Origin: Echiichthys vipera
Taxonomy: Eukaryota > Chordata > Actinopteri > Perciformes > Trachinidae
Direction of reading: 5' to 3'
Length of the DNA: 64,000 bases
NCBI GenBank assembly: GCA_963691815.1
Contig: OY829650.1
Location: 34,411,077 to 34,475,076, forward strand
The notes below the pieces were generated by a model, which saw only the letters and a program-made list of their open reading frames with translations, made no database searches and had not been told where the DNA came from. The position numbers were made by a program, and so were the translations under genes. This document shows, in pieces, positions 59,761-64,000 of this stretch (position 1 is the first letter of the stretch; each line of letters begins with the position of its first letter).

Positions 59761-60439
59761 AGAACATTCACAGGCTTATTACTCAGTGAGTTGGGCCGAG
59801 GCATAGAATACATTTCTTTGACTGAAACGTTTCCTGTAAAGTTTTGACACTTTATAATATAAAATTTGTGTTCATATAAAAACAATATACATTTTAATCA
59901 GTCAAACACTTATGGGGAAAGTACTTCAGATTAAGCAGTGTGCAGATTCTGACTGTATCCAGTCTCATATATACCCTATGAGATTTTTTTTTCTCTCAAC
60001 GTGTGCTGTTGCAAGCCCCTGTACAATAATAACACTTTCTTAAGGCCATGGACAGGTGTGAGGAGAGCAGCGTAAGTATAAGTTAATTTTATGTATGACA
60101 TTCTACTTGAATTGATACTGCATCAATTGGCTCAAAATATTGCTATTAAAAAAAATAGTAATAATAATTATTATAATACATTTTTTTAGTAAAGCACTTT
60201 TCATTGAGAAAGCAACCCCAAAGTAAAACAGAGTACAGAGTAAAACAAGATTATACAGACACAAAATGTAAGAGAAGGCTTTAGCAAAACTGTTTTAAAT
60301 ATATATATATTTAAAACAGTAATGTTACTTACCGGATAAACTGAACAGCAGACTCCTTGGAGTGTCTTTAGTTCAACCGTTTAAACTGAAAACAAACTGC
60401 GAACACCGAAGAACAACATCATGGCTGTAGGTTTCCACG
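59761..60439. other. no recognised feature
   Basis: AT-rich non-coding sequence with short A/T tracts. Confidence 0.4.
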
Positions 60440-60800
60440 GCTGATGGAACGTTAGGATTGAGAGTCAAGCTCTCAGAGACCTGTCAATCACAAGTAAGCC
60501 ACGCCCCCAATGCATCCCTGGCTTTATCGTCTATTTCACTCAAATTGGGACCGAATTTGAAAAAATTAACACCAGTGAGTATTGTAAAAGGCATCAAAAG
60601 AGATTGAGACGATAAAAACCTCTGCAACTGGCGTATTGTAGCCACGAAGCAAGTTAGAAGTTGATAATTTTCACCGTTGACTTGAATGCAACCGGATGTC
60701 TTCTGCAACCCACGTACCGCCCCCTGTCGGCCACTGGCTAGAATCTATGCTAAAGGCACTTCCGCGTTGGTTTCCTTTTTCAGACCGGGTCGCTCTATCC
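60440..60800 (-). repeat. unclassified interspersed fish repeat
   Basis: On the minus strand it holds GGTCTGAAAAAGGAAACC, GCGGAAGTGCC, CAGGGGGCGGTACG, TGCATTCAAGTCAACGG and GGGGGCGTGGCTTAC in that order. The first part recurs at 5598..5690. It has no coding capacity and the ends are approximate. Confidence 0.5.
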
Positions 60801-61728
60801 ATTCATTTTTACATTCTGTGAGGCGGACGCAGTATCTCCCTCCTCCCTCTCTCCAGCGCAGCTTGCCTTAACAGCAGCGCTATCTGCATCTGCAGCCTGG
60901 CTCCCTTCTCCTCTCTGCCCCTCTCTGACATTTGTACAATTGGTCCCTAACGGACCTAGCTGTTTTTTTTTTTTTTTGTGGCATTTTTTGGTAATGGTAA
61001 GCACCCTGGAGGTGGGAGGGGCCCAAGGAGACCTTTGGAGAAAAAAAAAAATCTTACAGTTGTCCCCCCCCTTGACGGCGGGCCTGAAGTACAGCATCGT
61101 CAAATGGCAGAATATGGACTAAATTGGCATAATTGATTGAAAATGGACGACTTCCTATCAGGTTTAGGATATGGCTTCTTGAGGCTTTTTTGTGTGGCTC
61201 TTCATCCTCAACGTGTGTACCGTCTTTCATAACTCTAAGTGAAACATCATAGAGGGACTCACTTTTAACAACCTTCTAGGGGGCGCCACTAAGCCATTTT
61301 GCCACGCCCATGCATGAGACCCATTAAATACCTAAATTTACACCAGACTTGCACATTTTGGGGACTTTTTGAATATGACAAGGCTTTAAAAAAAAGGCAA
61401 TTCATTTCGTAATAGGGAAGTATAATCCTTACAAATAAAATAGGTCCCTCGCTGACGCTGTCGGAACTCAGGCCATAATTAGCAACCTGGAAAGAAATGC
61501 AATATATTAATTATATTAAATTTGTCAGCCAGCCCAACACTCTCCAGTTCTCTCTGCTGGATGCAAGGGGTTTATACCTTTTCAGCAAAGCATTAGTAAT
61601 CTAAAACATTAATTATAAATTAAATCTGTAAAAACAATAACTGAATGAAAACATGAATTGTCAATGAAACCTTTAAATACAAATTAGATATGCATTGTAT
61701 ATCATAAACATTGAAGCACAGATGTCAA
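60801..61728. other. no recognised feature
   Basis: Non-coding, with several homopolymer tracts. No repeat ends seen. Confidence 0.4.
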
Positions 61729-63960
61729 AGAATAAGATAAGATAAGATATTCTTTTATTAGTCCCACAAAAAGTGCATAGCAAATATAGCATCACTAAGA
61801 AACAATAAATTCTAGAAAATATAGAGGAAATATGAACAATATAAATACAGGGAAATATGGAAAATATATATATACAATATTTTTTAATATTCACACCAAG
61901 GCACAGGGGAAAAGATATTACCATTGCACATTGAGACAGGTGAAATATTACTAGTGCACATTGAGAAGTTTGTTATTATTGTTTTGGTGCGTGTGGTCTA
62001 CTGGGAGCAGTGCTGATTGTACAGTCTGACAGCTGCAGGAAGGAAAGACCTGCGATAACGCTCCGTCACACACTTTGGGTGATGCAGCCTGTCACTGAGG
62101 GAGCTCTCCAGTGTTGTTAAAGTTTCCTGCAGGGAGTGGGAGTCATTCTCCATCATGGATGACAGCTTTGTCATAAACCTCCTCTCTCCCACCACCTCCA
62201 CAGAGTCCAGGGGGCACCCCAGGACAGAGCTGGCCTTCCTGATCAGTCTGTCTAGTCTCTTCCTGTCGGCCGCAGAGATGCTGCTCCCCCAGCAGGCAAC
62301 TCCATAGAAAATGGCTGATGCCACCACAGTGTGATAGAAGTTCTTCAGGAGTGCGTCCTGCACCCCAAAATACCTCAGTCTCCTGAGCAGATAGTCTGCT
62401 CTGGCTTTTCTTGTTGTAAAGTAGTGTAGTGTTATGTGTCCAGTCCAGTTTATTGTTCAGGCGAACACCCAGGTACTTATAAGATGTGAGCATCTCAATG
62501 TCCGTTCCCTGGATTTTCACCGGTGTTGGGGGGGTGGAGTGTATTTGCCTAAGCAAAATCCACCACCAGTTCTTTTGTTTTCCCTGTTTTGATGTGGAGG
62601 CGGTTTCACTGGCACCAGTCCACAAAGTCCTGCATCAGTCCTCTGTGCTCCCTATCGTCCCCCTCTGTGATGAGGCCGACGATTGCAGAGAACTTCTGCA
62701 GCTGACAGGTGGGTGAGTTGTGTGAAAAGTCTGCAGTGTAGAGGGTGAAGAGGAACAGAGCCAGGACCATTCCCTGCAGTGCCCCCATACTTCAGACAGC
62801 CATATCCGACACACAGTCCTGTGTCCTCACATACTGTGGACGGTTTGTGAGAAAGTCCAAAATCCTGCGTGCTCCAGCTTATCCCTCAGAAGTGCAGGCT
62901 GTATAGTGTTGAAAGCACTGGAGAAATCAAAACATGATTCTTACAATGCTCCCAGGCTTCTCCAGGTGAGATAGAGCTCAGTGTTGGAGGAAGATGATGG
63001 CGTTGTTCACCCTAATGGCAGGCTGGTAGGCAAACCGAAGCGGGTCTGAAAGTGAGGGGGGCTGCAGCATGGAGGACTGGGCCAGGGGAGGGGCAGATGA
63101 CTGATCAAATCTGTTGAAGAATAAGTTCAGATCATTTGCCAACTTTGGTCCCCCACAGCCTGGGAGTTTGGTTCTTTGTGGACAGAGATGGTTTTAAGGC
63201 CTCTCCGAACTCTGTTGGTGTCGTTCTGCTGCAGCTGATCCTCCATCTTCCTCCTGTAACTCATCTTCCCCTCTCTGATATTCTGCCTCAGCTTCTTTTG
63301 CACAGCCCTCAGCCCTTCCATATTACCTGACTTAAAGGCCCTCTTCTTCTCCTTCAGGAGAGTCTTTATAGCAGCATTAATCCAGGGTTTATTGTAAGAG
63401 AAACACCGTACAGTCCTGGTGGGTACGGTGTTTTTCACACAGAAGTTGATGTAGTCTGTGATACAGGTTATATAGGCAGCTATCACTGTAACATGCGTAA
63501 ATTCCTGCGGCAGGAAATATGGCCTCATACCAACGGCTAAAAGTTTGATGTCTTTACAGCAGAGTTGCTCCGTAATAGTGATGTGCCCAGATTTACACCA
63601 TCATTCACAAACACTACCAACCCTCCTCCTTTCCTCTTACAGCACTCCCTCGTCCTGTCCGGCCGCAGCAGCTTAAACCAGTTCTTCCCTGAGCCCCCGC
63701 CGGCGGGGGCTATCAGGCAGTATAACAACATCCCCCTCTGCAGCAACATGTAGCTTGCATACAGACACACATGCTGCATACCCACAGAAAGCTAAGAATC
63801 TCTTCTACACGCTCATATAAACCATTTGTATGACCAACAAACACAGTTACAACACCGAGCAATCAAACAATTTGAGGCGAAAAAACAGAAGTAAGAGCAA
63901 CACAGACAAATAAAGCTGGCGCAGTGGCTGCTCTGATGTCAGCAAAATTTCACTGCATCC
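61729..63960 (-). mobile_element. Rex1-type LINE, second large copy, decayed
   Basis: 3' microsatellite tail (AAGATA units, 61729..61750), then TCTTTTATTAGTCCCACA, RT and endonuclease parts to near 63960. Related to the intact copy at 30846..34310 but a different subfamily. The window end is near its 5' end, so it may continue slightly beyond. Confidence 0.8.
61998..63785 (-). pseudogene. Rex1-type LINE endonuclease-RT, decayed
   Basis: Right to left: RPDRTRECCKRKGGGLVVFVND (63537..63785), then YFLPQEFTHVTVIAAYI joined directly to TCITDYINFCVKNTVP (63127..63528), so the catalytic GDFN and SDH parts are deleted. RT is in pieces: GALQGMVLALFLFTLYTADFS near 62750, YKYLGVRLNNKLDW near 62480, and VVASAIFYGVACWG, RLDRLIRKASSVLG and RYRRSFLPAAVRLYN at the end (61998..62363). 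Multiple frameshifts. Inactive. Confidence 0.8.
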
Positions 63961-64000
63961 ACTGAATAGCAGAGTCTCCACACGTTCCAAAAATACTATT

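Overview
The window reads as intergenic to accessory sequence from a ray-finned (teleost) fish nuclear genome. The evidence is a fish-type zona pellucida gene with a spliced exon structure and poly(A) signal, plus a repeat complement typical of teleosts: L2-clade and Rex1-type LINEs, Tx1-like L1, Tc1/mariner, hAT MITEs, BEL/Pao, a Ty3/Gypsy chromovirus, a tRNA-headed SINE, and AC/AT microsatellites. Only one host-type gene can be supported: a zp3-like gene at 1948..2637 on the + strand. It encodes a signal peptide and a ZP-N half-module and then stops just before an AATAAA. No prokaryotic features, CRISPR arrays or stand-alone RNA genes were seen.

Layout. 1-2.7 kb: zp3-like gene with an E-box cluster upstream. 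3.3-4.5 kb: hAT element with an 8-bp target-site duplication (TSD) and a BED-finger exon. 4.5-7.2 kb: an inverted pair of unknown repeats around a LINE 5' fragment, then a SINE. 7.2-11.9 kb: mostly featureless, with long (CA)n tracts and an L2 3' end. 11.9-14.8 kb: decayed Rex1-type LINE. 15.1-16.2 kb: Tc1 remnant. 17.7-18.6 kb: hAT MITE with a perfect 8-bp TSD. 19.1-24.2 kb: near full-length L2 copy A with another L2 3' end nested in it. 27.1-30.1 kb: L2 copy B. 30.8-34.3 kb: Rex1-type LINE with an uninterrupted 1041-codon ORF. 34.3-36.4 kb: interrupted hAT transposase. 36.6-37.5 kb: Tx1/L1 ORF1. 37.7-40.2 kb: L2 copy C. 40.2-41.9 kb: three short LINE pieces. 43.5-45.7 kb: BEL/Pao 3' part. 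45.8-48.56 kb: Tx1/L1 ORF2 fragment. 48.56-57.05 kb: L2 copy D (+ strand), split by a complete but defective chromovirus with 5-bp TSD. 57.3-58.8 kb: L1 RT piece and a second L2-type LINE 5' half. 58.8-59.4 kb: TIR element carrying a decayed Myb/SANT exon. 59.4-59.8 kb: repeat with a hammerhead-like core, possibly Penelope-derived. 60.4-60.8 kb: unclassified fish repeat. 61.7-64.0 kb: a further Rex1-type LINE.

How it works together. There is no operon-like or cooperating system. The window is an insertion trap with nested layers: Gypsy inside L2, L2 tail inside L2, and an unidentified block inside a hAT. L2 copies A, B and C and all Rex1 copies lie on the minus strand; L2 copy D and the Tx1 pieces at 36.6 and 45.8 kb lie on the plus strand. 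The items most worth a second look are the intact Rex1 ORF with two hydrophobic N-terminal segments, the ZP-N-only gene, the hammerhead-like motif, and the TIR element with a captured Myb/SANT exon. All family names come from recognising motifs by eye; no database was searched.
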